Assembly: GCA_041674625.1 (NCBI GenBank)
Contig: JBAYVI010000002.1
Span: 1-64,000 of the forward strand
Reading direction: 5' to 3'
DNA length: 64,000 bases
Source: BRH-c32 sp041674625
Lineage (GTDB): Bacteria; Bacteroidota; Ignavibacteria; Ignavibacteriales; Melioribacteraceae
Positions 1 to 10,073 of the stretch are shown one piece after another. The notes below the pieces were generated by a model. It was not told where the DNA came from. It did no database searches and saw nothing but the letters and a program-made list of their open reading frames with translations. The translations under genes and the position numbers were made by a program. Numbering within the stretch: the first letter of the stretch is position 1; each line of letters opens with the position of its first letter.

Positions 1-714
1 TACCAAACTAAATCTTTTGCCCATCATATTACGCTGCAATACACGGTCATAAACTGCTTCCCATTCAAATGGCATTTCGGGTAGTAAAATAATATCAGCG
101 CCGCCTGCTATTCCGCCATTAAGCGCAATCCATCCCGCATATCTTCCCATCACCTCTATCACCATTACTCTATGATGAGATGATGCAGTCGTATGTAATC
201 TATCCAATGCTTCCGATACCACATAAACAGCGGAATCATGTCCGAATGTTTGATCCGTTGCTTCGAGATCATTATCAATTGTTTTTGGAACTCCAACAAT
301 ATTTAGTCCCATTTTACTTAATTGATTACAGATATGCATCGTTCCATCGCCGCCAATTGCAATTAGCACATCAAGATTCCATGCTTCATAATTTCTGATT
401 GCATCTTTTGCTTTATCCACAATATGGAGCTCGTCATTGATTTTAATAGGCCAGTGGAATGGATCACCTTTATTTGATGAACCGAGTATTGTGCCTCCTG
501 TTGAAAGTATTCCCGAAACATCTTTATTATAAAGTTCCTGCGCTCTCCCTTCTACAAGTCCTTCAAAGCCATCGAGAATTCCGAATACTTTCAATCCGTA
601 ATCAAGTGCCGGTTTAGTTACTCCGCGGATTACTGCATTAAGTCCGGGGCAATCGCCGCCGCCTGTAAGTATTCCTATTCGTTTTATACTTTTAGCTGAC
701 ACTCGTATCTCCAT
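1..714 (-). CDS. pfkA: 6-phosphofructokinase, C-terminus beyond window
   Basis: Phosphorylates fructose 6-phosphate to fructose 1,6-bisphosphate in glycolysis. The visible 238 residues start at an ATG (712-714) and read MEIRVSAKSIKRIGILTGGG, then DCPGLNAVIRG, the nucleotide-binding GGDGT, the catalytic PKTIDND, and HHRVMVIEVMGRYAGWIA, which are all diagnostic of the PFK family. The gene runs off the left edge, so roughly the last third is missing. GGDGT (Gly at the position usually numbered 104) points to ATP rather than pyrophosphate as donor, although PKTIDND carries the Lys at position 124 that is also seen in PPi enzymes. This combination is known from atypical ATP-dependent PFKs. The next gene on the same strand, rnhC, ends 26 bp upstream. 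Confidence 0.93.
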   Translation of the reverse strand, partial: MEIRVSAKSIKRIGILTGGGDCPGLNAVIRGVTKPALDYGLKVFGILDGFEGLVEGRAQELYNKDVSGILSTGGTILGSSNKGDPFHWPIKINDELHIVDKAKDAIRNYEAWNLDVLIAIGGDGTMHICNQLSKMGLNIVGVPKTIDNDLEATDQTFGHDSAVYVVSEALDRLHTTASSHHRVMVIEVMGRYAGWIALNGGIAGGADIILLPEMPFEWEAVYDRVLQRNMMGKRFSLV

Positions 715-740
715 TTTATAGTATCTACAAATTTATAAAA

Positions 741-1706
741 TTATTTTAACTTTAGTGTGGTTTTGAAATGAAGCTTTATAAAATTATTAAGAGCATCTCT
801 TCCGAGCTCTTCGATTATTTTATTAGCTGCTGTCTCTACAATTGCAGCATTGCCTTTGGGAAGTTTTCTTCCTTCACGTTCATTTCGTTCGAACCACAAG
901 TTAAAAGTATCACGTGCTAATATTGATGCGGCTGCCACTCCGGCGAATCGCTCCGCCTTCGTAAGCATAATAAAATCAATATCGCTATGCTCACTCTTTA
1001 ATGAAACATTTAGTTCGCGCTTGCTAAATTTATCTGTGATTACGGTCTTGCATTTATTTGTCTCTAATAATCCTTCGATTGCTTTAGAGTGCTGCCAATT
1101 AAGAATCTTATTAATGTTTAATATCTTCGGATACATTTCGTTATATCGCGCGGGATTAATCGAGATGATATTATATTTTCCTTCGAACTCGGTTCTAAGG
1201 TTTACTGCAATAGCGCGAATCTGTTTATCGGAAAGTTCTTTACTATCTCGAACGCCGAGAGATTTTAATCGTAATCGGGATTGAAGGCTATCGACATAGA
1301 AAGCTGCGGATACGAGCGGACCGAAGAAATCTCCCTTGCCCGATTCGTCTGTACCGATATAGGACTCGGGTTCGATAAATTCGGGGGGAAGAGGACTACC
1401 GCCACGTTCGCTACTACTGCCGCCTCGGCTCGAAACACCACCGCCCGGCAGTCCGAGTTGTAATTCATCCAAAATTAATTCTTGAATCTTTTTATATATC
1501 GGCGATACGGTATTCCCCTGAATAACTTTTTTTAAACCGTTCTTTCCGAAATAAAACAGTAGCTTAAACTTATCACTCCCTTTATTAATGCTCGATTCAT
1601 AATGATAATCTTTTTCAATAATCTCCAAGCAAGTAAATCCGTTTGCCGAAAGAATGTCGAGTGCTTCATTTAATTGCTTTAGTGCATCTGACTTAATATT
1701 CATCAA
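741..1706 (-). CDS. rnhC: Ribonuclease HIII
   Basis: Endonuclease that cuts the RNA strand of RNA-DNA hybrids. It has 321 residues. The N-terminal ~80 residues match the small substrate-binding (TBP-like) domain typical of RNase HIII. The catalytic domain opens with YIGTDESGKGDFFGPLV (catalytic Asp and Glu at about residues 120-121), followed by GVRDSKELSD and a C-terminal acidic region. DESGKGD, rather than the DEVGRG of RNase HII, supports HIII. Between the two domains is a Gly/Ser-rich linker (about residues 87-107) that is locally GC-rich for this genome. The start overlaps the stop of the upstream PPIase gene by 4 bp (ATGA), so the two are probably co-translated. Confidence 0.93.
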   Translation of the reverse strand: MMNIKSDALKQLNEALDILSANGFTCLEIIEKDYHYESSINKGSDKFKLLFYFGKNGLKKVIQGNTVSPIYKKIQELILDELQLGLPGGGVSSRGGSSSERGGSPLPPEFIEPESYIGTDESGKGDFFGPLVSAAFYVDSLQSRLRLKSLGVRDSKELSDKQIRAIAVNLRTEFEGKYNIISINPARYNEMYPKILNINKILNWQHSKAIEGLLETNKCKTVITDKFSKRELNVSLKSEHSDIDFIMLTKAERFAGVAAASILARDTFNLWFERNEREGRKLPKGNAAIVETAANKIIEELGRDALNNFIKLHFKTTLKLK

Positions 1707-3553
1707 GGGAGCTGCTCCTTCTTCTTAAGCCAAATCTCCACCCAATCGGTTTCAGGCGATACTAAAGGCACTGCAGTGGTCTTTCCTCCGAACCCCATTA
1801 TGCGCATTGCGAATGAATTTATTGTTGTAACTTCTGCTGAATTAAGAACATCACTATTTATAGTAATTCCATATTGCGAAGCAAGATCGGCAGTTTTATT
1901 TATTATTTTATTTGTAACTTTTTGCACAGCGAGTTTTCTTTTTAAATCTTCTTTTACTTCATCGAAGGATTTCACTTCAGGTAAAAATTCTTTTTTCTTC
2001 TTATCGATTAATTTAATTACCGAATACCCGCCATCATTTTTTATCGGACCGAATACTTCACCTATCTCCATTGTAGAAGCTGCCTTGCCGATCTCTCCGA
2101 AAGTTGTAACAGGAAAGTAACCATATTCACCGTGTGATTTTTTTGTCCATTCGCGCTTATTAAATTTATCGGCGAGCAATTTAAAATCAACTCCATTTCG
2201 TGAATCAAATAATACTCTATTCGCATCCTCTAATTTATCTGAAAAAATTTCTATAATATTTACCTGAACGGGTATCTCGGTTTTCTTATATAACGATGAA
2301 TAATAATCGTGCGCCGTGCTATCAGGAATTTCTACTTGTTCGATCGTATTAGCTTTTACGGCTTGCGCAAGATAATTATCCATCCACATCTCAACTGCGT
2401 GTGTAACTTCAGGACTATATTGCAAGCCTCGTCTATATGCCTCATCTGCAAGAAGTTCATATTCTATGAATCGTTTTACACGATTATTAAGAGTATTATA
2501 TATAGTAGCTTTATCAACTGATTCAAGGGCTAATCCATCGAAAGCAAATTCACGGAAAAATTCTTTCAAAGAAATCTCTTTCCCTTCGATATTTATAAAT
2601 GATGCCGGGAGATTATCATTTAGTTCTGTTTCAATTTTTATTACGTCATATTGATTTAGATTATAGAGTCCTGAGCTATCGACTAGCCTCATCGATTCTT
2701 TTTCTTTGAATACTTTTTCGAGTTCGGAAGCGAGAAGATTAAATAGACGGCTATCGGCATTTACTTTTTTCCCTGCAAAAAATGAGCGAACGAATTGATC
2801 GTATTTTTTTTGGGTTTCTCTTTCTTCGATAATTTTTTTTATCTCTTCCAATTGAGTTGTTGTCTCTTTAGATGTGCCGGTCAATTGTCTCTTTATATTA
2901 TAGACGTAAAAAATATACCAGCCATCGGGTGCGGCGATAGGAGCGGTAAATTGCTTCGGATTTAATCTATATACTTGTTCTTCAACGTAATCTTGAAGGT
3001 CCCCGAATTTTATTTGCTGCGTTTCGGATTGCTCTTTTAGTTCGGAACGAGTTGATAAAAGTGTATCAAAATTTGCTCCCGATTTAAGAAGGGCATAGAG
3101 ATTATTTATTTCAAGTGAATCGAGAGAAGTAATGAACCGGATTGAAGGGCGGTTATTAAAGCGATCCATACCGGTATTAACCGATTTATTATCGATTACG
3201 ATTTTCTCTTTTACTTCTTTATTAAATAGTGCATCGCGGAGATACATCTTCTCGATCGATTTGCGTGCATAGCGGATTGCTTCGGTTGTATCGAAATTAT
3301 TATCTGCAGCATATTTTGCCCAAATTTTTTCGGCAATAAGTGTATAAAGGAACTCGAGTTTTAATGCCGGAATCAGTTTTTTTATCTGTTTTTTCTGAAT
3401 TGGTGTAAATTCAAAGCGTTCTATAAACTCCGATTCATAAATTGGTTTATCGCCGATAAGAGCAATAATTTTATCTTGCGAACCTGATTGTGCAAAAATT
3501 GATGAACAAAATAAAATTAAAAAGAGACCTAAGGTTTTAATATAACTTTTCAC
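1703..3553 (-). CDS. SurA-like periplasmic peptidyl-prolyl cis-trans isomerase
   Basis: Probable exported parvulin-type foldase/chaperone for outer-membrane proteins. It has 616 residues with a signal peptide at 1-22 (LFLILFCSSIFAQ) and an N-terminal SurA-like segment (IIALIGDKPIYESEFIERFE). Two parvulin-like regions follow. The first (about residues 140-230) is divergent. The second (about 430-530) has the clear signature HGEYGYFPVTTFGEIGKAA ... GYSVIKLIDKKKK. It is longer than E. coli SurA (428 aa), closer to the multi-domain PpiC/PpiD-type proteins of Bacteroidota. It overlaps rnhC by 4 bp. Its start lies 11 bp from a 14-bp perfect palindrome that may control it. The exact family (SurA versus PpiD) is inferred. 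Confidence 0.85.
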   Translation of the reverse strand: MKSYIKTLGLFLILFCSSIFAQSGSQDKIIALIGDKPIYESEFIERFEFTPIQKKQIKKLIPALKLEFLYTLIAEKIWAKYAADNNFDTTEAIRYARKSIEKMYLRDALFNKEVKEKIVIDNKSVNTGMDRFNNRPSIRFITSLDSLEINNLYALLKSGANFDTLLSTRSELKEQSETQQIKFGDLQDYVEEQVYRLNPKQFTAPIAAPDGWYIFYVYNIKRQLTGTSKETTTQLEEIKKIIEERETQKKYDQFVRSFFAGKKVNADSRLFNLLASELEKVFKEKESMRLVDSSGLYNLNQYDVIKIETELNDNLPASFINIEGKEISLKEFFREFAFDGLALESVDKATIYNTLNNRVKRFIEYELLADEAYRRGLQYSPEVTHAVEMWMDNYLAQAVKANTIEQVEIPDSTAHDYYSSLYKKTEIPVQVNIIEIFSDKLEDANRVLFDSRNGVDFKLLADKFNKREWTKKSHGEYGYFPVTTFGEIGKAASTMEIGEVFGPIKNDGGYSVIKLIDKKKKEFLPEVKSFDEVKEDLKRKLAVQKVTNKIINKTADLASQYGITINSDVLNSAEVTTINSFAMRIMGFGGKTTAVPLVSPETDWVEIWLKKKEQLP

Positions 3554-3563
3554 ATTTCTCCGA

Positions 3564-3577
3564 TGTAAACGTTTACA
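3564..3577. promoter_or_regulatory. Perfect palindrome resembling a LacI-family operator
   Basis: TGTAAACGTTTACA is a 14-bp perfect inverted repeat with a central CG, the standard form of LacI/GalR-family and cre-type operators. It sits in the intergenic space between the divergent PPIase gene (starts 3553) and the TonB-dependent receptor gene (starts 3735). It is 10 bp upstream of the PPIase start codon, so it could block that transcript directly, and 157 bp upstream of the receptor. No LacI-family regulator gene is visible in this window. Confidence 0.5.
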
Positions 3578-3734
3578 AATGATAATTTTGTCTTTTTATA
3601 TCCCTTTTACAACTCAAATATAAAAAAAGTCGTAAATAAAAATAATTTAATTATAAGATATAATTTTTTCTTTAAAGTAACTTTTACTAATTTCACGGAT
3701 AATATTAATATTACCCTGTTTAGTGGGAGGCACC

Positions 3735-6542
3735 ATGAACTTTTTTACGGCACGTAACCGTGTTACGTATTTTTTTGTATTTTTTGTTTTATTACTTTTC
3801 AGCAATATAGAAGCGCAAACAGGTAAAATTGCGGGTCGTGTATTAGATAAAAATACCGGCGAACCATTACCGTTTGTAAATATAATTGTTTTGGAAACAT
3901 CCATCGGCGCAGCATCTGATATTGAAGGTTACTATTCAATATTAAATGTGAGACCGGGAACATATTCGATTAAAGCATCGGCAATCGGTTATCAGGCGGT
4001 TACTTTTTCGGACGTGAGAGTTTCCATCGATCTAACTACAAAGATTGATATACAACTTGCAGAGACGAGCGTTTCGCTTGGTCAAGATATAGTTGTTGTA
4101 GCATCAAAACCATTAGTAACAAGAGACTTAACGGCATCGACATCCTTAATCGGGTCAGATGAGATTGCGTCTTTACCCGTTACAGAATTTAGCGAAATCT
4201 TAGAACTTCAAGCCGGAGTAGTCGGCGGAAATGTGCGAGGCGGAAGAAGGGGCGAGGTAGTTTACGCTATTGATGGCGTCCCTGTTACAGACGTTTATGA
4301 TGGTTCTACCGTTGTAGATGTTAATGCAAGTTCGATTCAGGAGCTTCAATTTATTAGCGGTGCATTCAATGCCGAATATGGAAGAGCACTTTCGGCATTC
4401 GTAAACCTTGCCACTAAGGAAGGTGATAATAGGTTCACCGGAAGCGTTACAACTTATTTCGGCGATTATTTTACACAGAATGATAATGTATTCCGCGGCG
4501 GCAATGATTTTAATCCTACCGCAATAAGAAATTTTGAAGGTAGCTTAAGCGGTCCTATTATCCCTAATACTCTTTATTTCTATACCAATGCACGTTACGT
4601 TTATTTTGATGGCTGGATGAAAGGGCAGAGACTTTATAATCCTTGGGATATAACAGTAAATAAAGGTCCATCTGAACCTGTCGAAACCCGTTATACAATT
4701 CAGGAAACAGGAGATAAAGAAATAGTTCCTATGAACTGGAATGAAAAAGTTTATGCTCAAGGAAAACTTACCTATAAACCAATTCCTCAAATAAAACTTA
4801 ATTATAACTATATAATTGATAAAGTTAATTATAGAGACTATAACCATGATTTTGTATTAAACCCTGATGGCGATTATCATAGATTTCGTTCAGGTGCTAC
4901 ATCAATTTTAAGTATGACTCACACAATTGGTACAAATACTTTCTATCAATTAAGCGGATCATATTTTTATAAGATGTATAGACATTTTGTTTACGAAGAT
5001 TATAATGACCCTCGTTATACACACTATTTACTGTTAGATCAACAGCCAAAGGAAAGTCCAAGCTTTAAGACTGGTGGTACTCAATCACAACACTTCAAAC
5101 GTACTACTAATAGTTACGGATTGAAACTTGATCTTACCTCGCAGGTTACTCGTATCCATCAAATGAAATTCGGTTTTGAATTAAACCAGAATGCAGTTTC
5201 TTATGATGATACAAGTCTATTACAATATATAGATGCAAATGGAAACGGAGTTTATGATCCGGGCGAAGATGGAATAGCTGATCCGCAAGTATCTCTTAAT
5301 CCTTATGTTAATATGAGAATCCCTGATATTAATAATCCTGATGAAAATCTTTCTATTAATAGATACGAACGTAAGCCGATTGAATTTTCTGCTTACTTAC
5401 AGGATAAATTAGAATTAGATGAAATGATTGTTAATATAGGTGTTCGTTTCGATTTTTTTGCCCCTGATGGAAGAGTTTTAACAGATAGAACAGACCCTGA
5501 TATTTACAGACCAAGAAACCCTGCGAATATTGCTAAGACTTATGAAGAAAGATTAACTTATTGGTATAAAGATGCTACCGCTAAGATGCAGTTTTCTCCT
5601 CGCCTCGGTGTTGCATTCCCAATTACAGATAAAGGCGTAATTCATTTTTCTTATGGGCACTTTTTCCAAACTCCTAATTATGAATTTTTATACTCGAATC
5701 CTGATTATAAATTTGGATTTGGAACAGACAATTTAGGTATCGCAGGTAATCCGGACTTAAAACCAGAACAGACGGTAAGCGGTGAAATTGGTGTTCAGCA
5801 GGCATTAACTGATGAATTAACTGTGGATTTAACAGGTTACTTCAGAGATATTAGAAATCTAACCGGGACACGTGCCGATGAAATTATTCTTTATGGTGGT
5901 GCTGGTAAATATAGCCAGTACGTTAATAGTGATTTCGGTTTCGTTCGTGGCATTGTAGTTTCAGTTTCAAAACGGTTTATGAATAATTGGTCAGCAACAC
6001 TTGACTATACATTACAAACCGCTAAAGGAAATGCATCAGATCCTGCAGCTACAAGAAATCAATTAGCAAATGGCGAACAGCCTGAAATTCAGTTGGTTTC
6101 ATTAAATTGGGATCAGACTCATACGCTTAATGCTACTTTTAGTTATTCAGCTCCTGAAGGTTGGGGACTTAGTATGATCGCACAATATGGAAGTGGTTTC
6201 CCCTATACACCTACTCAATCCTTAAACATCTCCAAACTATTAACTAATAGTGAACTAAAACCTTCTTCATTCAATGTGGATTTAAGAGCTTTTTATGATT
6301 TAAATCTCGCAGAGAAAATAAGACTTAGTTTTTTCGCTCGTATCTATAATTTATTTGATATAAAGAATCAGACGAATGTTTATCAGGATAGTGGAACGGC
6401 AGATTTTACTTTGGATGAATTTTTAAGAAAACAATCAGGATCTCCACAGATTGTAAATACATTGGATGAATATTATAGAAGAGCTGACTTTTATTCAGAA
6501 CCAAGAAGAGTAGAATTTGGTTTCTCGCTATACTTTAATTAA
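3735..6542 (+). CDS. TonB-dependent receptor with carboxypeptidase-regulatory-like domain
   Basis: Outer-membrane active transporter or T9SS-associated barrel; the substrate is unknown. From the ATG at 3735 it has 935 residues. The ATG is preferred over an upstream in-frame GTG (3723) because GGGAGG lies 4 nt before it. Order of domains: signal peptide ending SNIEAQ; CarboxypepD_reg-like domain (GKIAGRVLDKNTGEPLPFVN ... GTYSIKASAIGYQ); plug domain (IDGVPVTDVYDG ... FNAEYGRALSAFVNLATK); then a long beta-barrel rich in aromatic-ended strands, ending in FGFSLYFN with a terminal aromatic as in outer-membrane porins. It is followed directly by a secreted protein and a PorV-like protein, a trio common in Ignavibacteria-type genomes, which suggests one operon. 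Confidence 0.93.
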   Translation: MNFFTARNRVTYFFVFFVLLLFSNIEAQTGKIAGRVLDKNTGEPLPFVNIIVLETSIGAASDIEGYYSILNVRPGTYSIKASAIGYQAVTFSDVRVSIDLTTKIDIQLAETSVSLGQDIVVVASKPLVTRDLTASTSLIGSDEIASLPVTEFSEILELQAGVVGGNVRGGRRGEVVYAIDGVPVTDVYDGSTVVDVNASSIQELQFISGAFNAEYGRALSAFVNLATKEGDNRFTGSVTTYFGDYFTQNDNVFRGGNDFNPTAIRNFEGSLSGPIIPNTLYFYTNARYVYFDGWMKGQRLYNPWDITVNKGPSEPVETRYTIQETGDKEIVPMNWNEKVYAQGKLTYKPIPQIKLNYNYIIDKVNYRDYNHDFVLNPDGDYHRFRSGATSILSMTHTIGTNTFYQLSGSYFYKMYRHFVYEDYNDPRYTHYLLLDQQPKESPSFKTGGTQSQHFKRTTNSYGLKLDLTSQVTRIHQMKFGFELNQNAVSYDDTSLLQYIDANGNGVYDPGEDGIADPQVSLNPYVNMRIPDINNPDENLSINRYERKPIEFSAYLQDKLELDEMIVNIGVRFDFFAPDGRVLTDRTDPDIYRPRNPANIAKTYEERLTYWYKDATAKMQFSPRLGVAFPITDKGVIHFSYGHFFQTPNYEFLYSNPDYKFGFGTDNLGIAGNPDLKPEQTVSGEIGVQQALTDELTVDLTGYFRDIRNLTGTRADEIILYGGAGKYSQYVNSDFGFVRGIVVSVSKRFMNNWSATLDYTLQTAKGNASDPAATRNQLANGEQPEIQLVSLNWDQTHTLNATFSYSAPEGWGLSMIAQYGSGFPYTPTQSLNISKLLTNSELKPSSFNVDLRAFYDLNLAEKIRLSFFARIYNLFDIKNQTNVYQDSGTADFTLDEFLRKQSGSPQIVNTLDEYYRRADFYSEPRRVEFGFSLYFN

Positions 6543-6566
6543 TTGGTAATCAAATAATGAAAATAA

Positions 6567-9500
6567 ATGGTAAAGTTTATGAATAGAACATACAAATTAA
6601 TAGCCTTAGTAATACTAAGTCTATTTGTTACTTCTTATGCATTCGGACAGATTCAGAGGGGAGATGCAACAGCCCGAAGAACCGGTGTGCATAAAGGTAA
6701 TCAAATAAGAACTATTTTTGGTAACTGGGGAGTTATTGCTCAACCAGGCGACCAAGGTCCAAGAGCTGCTTGGAAATATGATACAAATGGATATGTTGGT
6801 GATGTCTCTCCTTTAGTTGGAGTAAGACTACCGATTAAAGATTATACAAATGATAGTAAAACAGATACTATATATTCTGTGATTATTACTCCAGTTTCAC
6901 GTCCCGGCGGCGGAGATTATGCCCCAGGTGGTGGTACATCGTGGACTTTTGAGCCGATTCCCGGATTCTTTAATCCTGCTATTAATCAACCCGGTAAAGG
7001 AATCGCAATGAATGTATTCCCTGAAACCTGGCCGGCAGTTTGGCCAGATCAACCTACTTGGGTTGATTCTAATGGAATAGCTGAATGGAATGGATATTTT
7101 GGACGAGGACAGGAAAGTGCCGATGAAGAAAGTTATTATGTAATGGATGATAATAAAGATGAGAAGATGTTTTCTCGCTATGGATTTTTACCCGACCCTA
7201 ATGATCCTACAAGAAAAGGACAGGCAATTAGAATGAGCGTTCGCGGTATGCAATGGTCTCAATTCCTTGCTCAAGATGTAATGTTCTGGTTATACGAAAT
7301 TCAGAATGTTGGTGCTACTACATATGAACAGACTGTATTCGGTACTATAGTGGGAACATTCGTTGGTGCTGATGGCGATGAATGGAACGATGATGTTTCT
7401 TTCTTCCAAGTAAGAGATGCAATTACATATTCATGGGATTTTGATAAATATATCAGACCTTCGGCTAACCCAAGATGGCAACCAAATCCAACACAAGTTG
7501 GATATATTGCTTACGCATTCTTAGAGTCTCCGGGTAATTCTGCTGATGGTATTGATAATGATGGCGATCAAAGAAATTTCCCAACTTCTGCTCCTTATTT
7601 TACAGAAAATGATTTTCAATCTCATACTCTTAAAGCTGGGGATAAGTTAGTATTAATAGATGTTAATAAAAATTATGAAAGAACCCTTTTCACAATGCCT
7701 AATTCAGTTGCAAATGTTGTTTCTATGGGTAGAACTTACAGATTAGTACCGGATTCTACTGTATTAGCAGAAGGTAATTTGATTAGCGGTAATGCAGGGT
7801 TCACATTAAATAAGAATGCTTATGATGGTGTTGATAATGATCTTGACGGTTTAATTGATGAAAACTATCAGATTCATTATAGACAATATAAAGCCGATAG
7901 CCGGGGTACTATTTTAATCGATACGCTTAACCCGGTACAATATAAAGATTATGCAAAAGGTCTCGGTGTTTCTGATGATATGATTGATGAATCGAGAGCT
8001 GATTTAAAAGATAACGATAGAGATTGGAATGCTGAGATTGATGATCTTGGTAGAGATGGAAAACCAAATACAAAAGATTTTGGCGAAGGAGATGGAGTTC
8101 CTACTCCCGGTGAGCCAAATTTTGATGAAAAAGATGTTAATGAATCGGATCAAATCGGTTTAACTAACTTTCAATATTTCGTTCCGGCAGGCGATATTAC
8201 AATGTCTAACGAAGATGATATGTGGCGCAGACTTCGTCCCGGTTCATTTGATGTACCGAGTTCTATTGTCAATAACGTTGCCATACGAGGCGAAGATGGA
8301 GATTTCGTTTATGGTTCCGGTTATTTCCCATTGCTTCCAGGTGGTACAGAGAGGTTTTCTTTAGCACTTGCTTTCGGTAATGATTTAAGAGGTGTTATTA
8401 AAACTAAAAGAACTGCGCAGTTAATTTATGACGCTAACTATAACTTTCCACAACCTCCAGATAAACCGAATGTTACAGCAGTTCCGGGAGATGGCAAAGT
8501 TACTCTTTATTGGGACGATATTGCAGAGAAGACGGTTGATAGATTAACTAAAATAAAAGATTTTGAAGGATATTTAATTTATAAGGGTACCGACCCCGAT
8601 TTTATTGATTCATATAAAATTGCAGATGGCGAAGGTAACCCGAAAAGATATAAAGCGGTGACTCAATTCGATTTAAAAAATGGAATAGCCGGTTATTTCC
8701 CATCACCAGCCGAAGTTATTGAAGCTACTCTTGGCGTACCTTTCTATCTTGGAGATGATTCCGGTCTTAAGAATTATTGGGTAGATACTGATGTTGTTAA
8801 TGGAAGAACATATTATTATGCAGTTGTAGCTTATGATAGAGGCGATGCAAGTAGAAATATTTTCCCTGCTGAAACTCCTAAACGTATTTCTAAGGATGTT
8901 ACAGGCACTATCGTAAGAGATGTTAATACTGTTGCGGTTGTTCCAAATGCTCCTTCTATCGGTTATGTTGCCCCTGAATCAGGCAAAGAATTAACGAGAA
9001 CAAGCGGCGGTTCAGAAGTGAAACCTACTTATGAAGTAATTAATCCTTTTGATGTGCGCGATGCTCAATACGAAGTTACTTTCGTTGATTCTTTGGTAAA
9101 GGGTACTCCAATTGCTTATGGATATAACGTTACTAATAAAGTAACTGGAAATACGATGTTTAGAAGCCCTCTTCCCATTAAAGCTATTAATGGAGCTGTT
9201 TTTGAAGGACTTAATTTATCAATTGATCCAAGTTACCAGACTCTCGATAGCGTTAAAATTAATCAGATTACAACTGGATGGAATTCTCAAAAACCGATTA
9301 AGACTCTTAACTATTCAGTTGCTACATTTTCTGTATCCGGATTTCCTGCCGGTGTTAAGGATGCTCGTGATTATAGCTTTATATTCTATAATAAATTTGA
9401 TAAATCATCTACGGATAAATTATTAGGATTACCTTTAGCTTCAAAGAGAGGAAATTTTGAAGTATTTGATGTTACAGAAAAATCTAATCCTCGATTAGTA

Positions 9501-10052
9501 CCGTTCGCATGGATTACAAGCGATACTGTATTAAATAAAGGCGATAGAGTTTTCTTAACAGATTATCAAAACAAGAGATTAACTTGGGCTGTATCATTTA
9601 CAGGGGATAGTACCAAAATATTAGGTACTGGAGATACACTTAAAATTAATTTCCTAAAGCCGATTACGAAAGAAGATAAATTCACATTTACTTCAGTTGC
9701 GGCTTCATATAACGCAGAGGAAGCAAAGAATAGTTTAGACAAAATAAAAGCAGTACCTAATCCATACATAGTAACAAACGTATATGAATCACCGCTTCCA
9801 CCGCAAATAAGAGGAAGAGGTGAGAGAGTGATTAATTTTATTAATCTACCGCCTAATAGTAAGATAAGTATTTTTACTTCGAGTGGTTCATTAGTAAGAA
9901 CTCTTGAACATGATGGCAGCCTGCTAAATGGAACAGTTAGCTGGGACGTAAGAACAAAAGAAGGTCTTGATGTTGCTTACGGTGTTTATTTTTATTTGGT
10001 TGAAACTCCCGAAGGTGGAAAGAAAACCGGCAAACTTGCTATCATTAAATAA
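6567..10052 (+). CDS. Large secreted protein with FN3 domain and T9SS-type C-terminus
   Basis: Function unknown; probably cell-surface or extracellular. It has 1161 residues with a signal peptide (LIALVILSLFVTSYAFGQ). There are acidic calcium-binding-like stretches (DGIDNDGDQ; DGVDNDLDGLIDE), a fibronectin type III-like region at about residues 630-755 (PNVTAVPGDGKVTLYWDD ... YYYAVVAYDRGD), and a C-terminal sorting-type domain (KAVPNPYIV ... ISIFTSSGSLVRTL ... AYGVYFYLVETPEG). An in-frame ATG at 6579 (MNRTYK) is an equally good start; neither has a strong ribosome binding site. It lies 24 bp after the TonB receptor and 21 bp before the PorV-like gene, so it is probably co-transcribed and presented by them. 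Confidence 0.85.
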   Translation: MVKFMNRTYKLIALVILSLFVTSYAFGQIQRGDATARRTGVHKGNQIRTIFGNWGVIAQPGDQGPRAAWKYDTNGYVGDVSPLVGVRLPIKDYTNDSKTDTIYSVIITPVSRPGGGDYAPGGGTSWTFEPIPGFFNPAINQPGKGIAMNVFPETWPAVWPDQPTWVDSNGIAEWNGYFGRGQESADEESYYVMDDNKDEKMFSRYGFLPDPNDPTRKGQAIRMSVRGMQWSQFLAQDVMFWLYEIQNVGATTYEQTVFGTIVGTFVGADGDEWNDDVSFFQVRDAITYSWDFDKYIRPSANPRWQPNPTQVGYIAYAFLESPGNSADGIDNDGDQRNFPTSAPYFTENDFQSHTLKAGDKLVLIDVNKNYERTLFTMPNSVANVVSMGRTYRLVPDSTVLAEGNLISGNAGFTLNKNAYDGVDNDLDGLIDENYQIHYRQYKADSRGTILIDTLNPVQYKDYAKGLGVSDDMIDESRADLKDNDRDWNAEIDDLGRDGKPNTKDFGEGDGVPTPGEPNFDEKDVNESDQIGLTNFQYFVPAGDITMSNEDDMWRRLRPGSFDVPSSIVNNVAIRGEDGDFVYGSGYFPLLPGGTERFSLALAFGNDLRGVIKTKRTAQLIYDANYNFPQPPDKPNVTAVPGDGKVTLYWDDIAEKTVDRLTKIKDFEGYLIYKGTDPDFIDSYKIADGEGNPKRYKAVTQFDLKNGIAGYFPSPAEVIEATLGVPFYLGDDSGLKNYWVDTDVVNGRTYYYAVVAYDRGDASRNIFPAETPKRISKDVTGTIVRDVNTVAVVPNAPSIGYVAPESGKELTRTSGGSEVKPTYEVINPFDVRDAQYEVTFVDSLVKGTPIAYGYNVTNKVTGNTMFRSPLPIKAINGAVFEGLNLSIDPSYQTLDSVKINQITTGWNSQKPIKTLNYSVATFSVSGFPAGVKDARDYSFIFYNKFDKSSTDKLLGLPLASKRGNFEVFDVTEKSNPRLVPFAWITSDTVLNKGDRVFLTDYQNKRLTWAVSFTGDSTKILGTGDTLKINFLKPITKEDKFTFTSVAASYNAEEAKNSLDKIKAVPNPYIVTNVYESPLPPQIRGRGERVINFINLPPNSKISIFTSSGSLVRTLEHDGSLLNGTVSWDVRTKEGLDVAYGVYFYLVETPEGGKKTGKLAIIK

Positions 10053-10073
10053 TTTAGAATACTGGAGCTTAAT

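Noticed and set aside
850..1284. Open frame antisense to rnhC
   Set aside because: It mirrors the coding gene in the opposite strand, has no ribosome binding site and no family features; rnhC motifs are unambiguous.
9780..9835. SPLPPQIRGRGER segment in the 1161-residue protein, at first sight like an in-frame inserted repeat (compare SPLPP in rnhC and PPLPP in the GLUG protein)
   Set aside because: The PxxxGRGxRxIxFxNLP phrase is normal for this type of C-terminal domain, and the other two occurrences have different DNA sequence, so no shared element is supported.
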